In this document: positions 13,214 to 13,864 of the stretch, piece by piece | Layout of the letters: each line of letters opens with the position of its first letter | Numbering within the stretch: position 1 is the stretch's first letter | From: PNKC01 sp039917655 | Lineage (GTDB): Bacteria > Chloroflexota > Dehalococcoidia > Tepidiformales > Tepidiformaceae | Direction of reading: 5' to 3' | Length of the DNA stretch: 13,864 bases | NCBI GenBank assembly: GCA_039917655.1 | Contig: JBDSJC010000039.1 | Location: 1 to 13,864 of the forward strand | Translations under genes and position numbers: made by a program | Notes under the pieces: model-generated | What the model was told of the DNA's origin: nothing | The model's input: only the letters and a program-made list of their open reading frames with translations | Database searches by the model: none

Positions 13214-13262
13214 CCCGTTGATTGATGCTACACCAGTAGCGGGGAGCGTTCCACGAAAGGCG

Positions 13263-13864
13263 CTAGCGCGATCCGCGCAGGCGGGGGTCCAGCACGTCAC
13301 GCAGGGCATCGCCGAGCATGTTGAAGCTGTACACCGTCATGAAGATCGCCAGGGTGGGGAAGATGACGAGGTGCGGGTAGTTCGAAAGCTGCTGGCGGGA
13401 TTCGTTGAGCATCCGTCCCCAACTGGGCGTTGGAGGCGGGATGCCATAGCCGAGATACGAGAGCGCGGATTCGATCAGCACCGCGCCGCCGATCTGGATC
13501 GAGGCGCCGACGATCACAACGGCCATCACGTTGGGAAGCACGTGGCGGGCGATGATCCGCGAATCGGTGGCGCCGATCACGCGGGCCGCTTCCACGTACT
13601 GGTTCTGCTTGGCGGAAATTGCCGCCCCGCGTATGACACGCGAAGACCCTAGGGCGATCAACACCCCCACGGGCATAATTATCCGCAAGGTCACCGGCAG
13701 ATCTTGCAACGTGGTGACCACCAGGATGATAAATATCAGGCCTGGCAGGGCGATCCCTATATCGACCAGCCTCTGTATCAGCATATCCGCCCAGCCGCCG
13801 AAGTAGCCTGAGACCACGCCGAGGAAGGCGGCCAGGATCGAACTGATGAAGACCACTCCAAAGC
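13263..13864 (-). CDS. ABC transporter permease, OppC/DppC type, 5' end outside window
   Basis: The frame is open from the right edge to TAG at 13263-13265, giving the last 200 or so residues of a binding-protein-dependent transport permease for peptides, nickel or related solutes. It begins inside a helix (FGVVFISSILAAFLGVVSGYFGGW), continues with the conserved RLVDIGIALPGLIFIILV, and carries the EAA loop EAARVIGATDSRIIARHVLPNV, which contacts the ATPase. ESALSYLGYGIPPPTPSWGRMLNE and the closing LGDALRDVLDPRLRG are hallmarks of the OppC/DppC subfamily rather than OppB. The N-terminal OppC domain and start lie outside the window. ATPase, partner permease and binding protein would be expected further right. 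Substrate is not determinable. Confidence 0.93.
   Translation of the reverse strand, partial: FGVVFISSILAAFLGVVSGYFGGWADMLIQRLVDIGIALPGLIFIILVVTTLQDLPVTLRIIMPVGVLIALGSSRVIRGAAISAKQNQYVEAARVIGATDSRIIARHVLPNVMAVVIVGASIQIGGAVLIESALSYLGYGIPPPTPSWGRMLNESRQQLSNYPHLVIFPTLAIFMTVYSFNMLGDALRDVLDPRLRGSR

Noticed and set aside
1..13864. CRISPR arrays, insertion sequences, integrase attachment sites, restriction or toxin-antitoxin systems
   Set aside because: No regularly spaced direct repeats, no transposase or integrase motifs, and no paired small toxin/antitoxin-like genes were seen on either strand.

Overview
The window is a high-GC, gene-dense stretch of a bacterial chromosome carrying mostly housekeeping-type genes on both strands. 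No phage, plasmid, insertion sequence, CRISPR array, rRNA or confident tRNA was seen. The gene mix would fit a Chloroflexota (Dehalococcoidia-like) lineage or another deep, high-GC group: Gram-positive-type ResA/ResB cytochrome c maturation, a family III CoA-transferase, a CoxD/MoxR-like ATPase, and a short winged-helix regulator of a type common in Chloroflexota and Actinobacteria. This assignment is an inference from protein style and is not proven.

Layout. 2-994 (+) is the 3' part of a lipoprotein of the endonuclease/exonuclease/phosphatase fold. 1175-1453 (+) is a short AroQ-type chorismate mutase preceded by a foldable leader, and it converges on a 12-TM MFS carrier (2813-1461, -). 3001-3437 (+) is the broken remnant of a Wzm-type polysaccharide ABC permease, followed by a GT2 glycosyltransferase (3516-4439, +). 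6935-4558 (-) is a translationally coupled ResA/TlpA-ResB pair. A CaiB/BaiF CoA-transferase (7088-8362, +) is divergent from it. 10302-8433 (-) holds a Crp-family regulator, a CopD-like membrane protein and an 89-aa membrane protein; the last is preceded by a 249-bp gap rich in inverted repeats. A small winged-helix regulator (10756-11046, +) converges on a shortened MoxR-like ATPase (11779-11054, -). purA (13178-11874, -) follows, and an OppC/DppC-type permease runs off the right edge.

How the parts work together. ResA and ResB would keep apocytochrome c cysteines reduced and deliver haem, but the partners CcsA/ResC and CcdA are not in this window. The permease remnant and glycosyltransferase look like the residue of a surface-polysaccharide locus; the permease's ATPase partner Wzt is not present. 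The Crp regulator has a clear sigma-70-like promoter overlapped by a near-perfect 20-bp palindrome, so it probably controls itself.

The main unusual signals are: (i) a recurring TANNNT-7 nt-start codon arrangement at four genes without Shine-Dalgarno sequences, pointing to leaderless mRNAs; (ii) the structured 8728-8939 gap; (iii) the deleted and frameshifted permease; (iv) a MoxR-like ATPase with a cut-down core and Asp-Asp in place of Asp-Glu in Walker B. No wholly new multi-gene system could be supported from the sequence alone.
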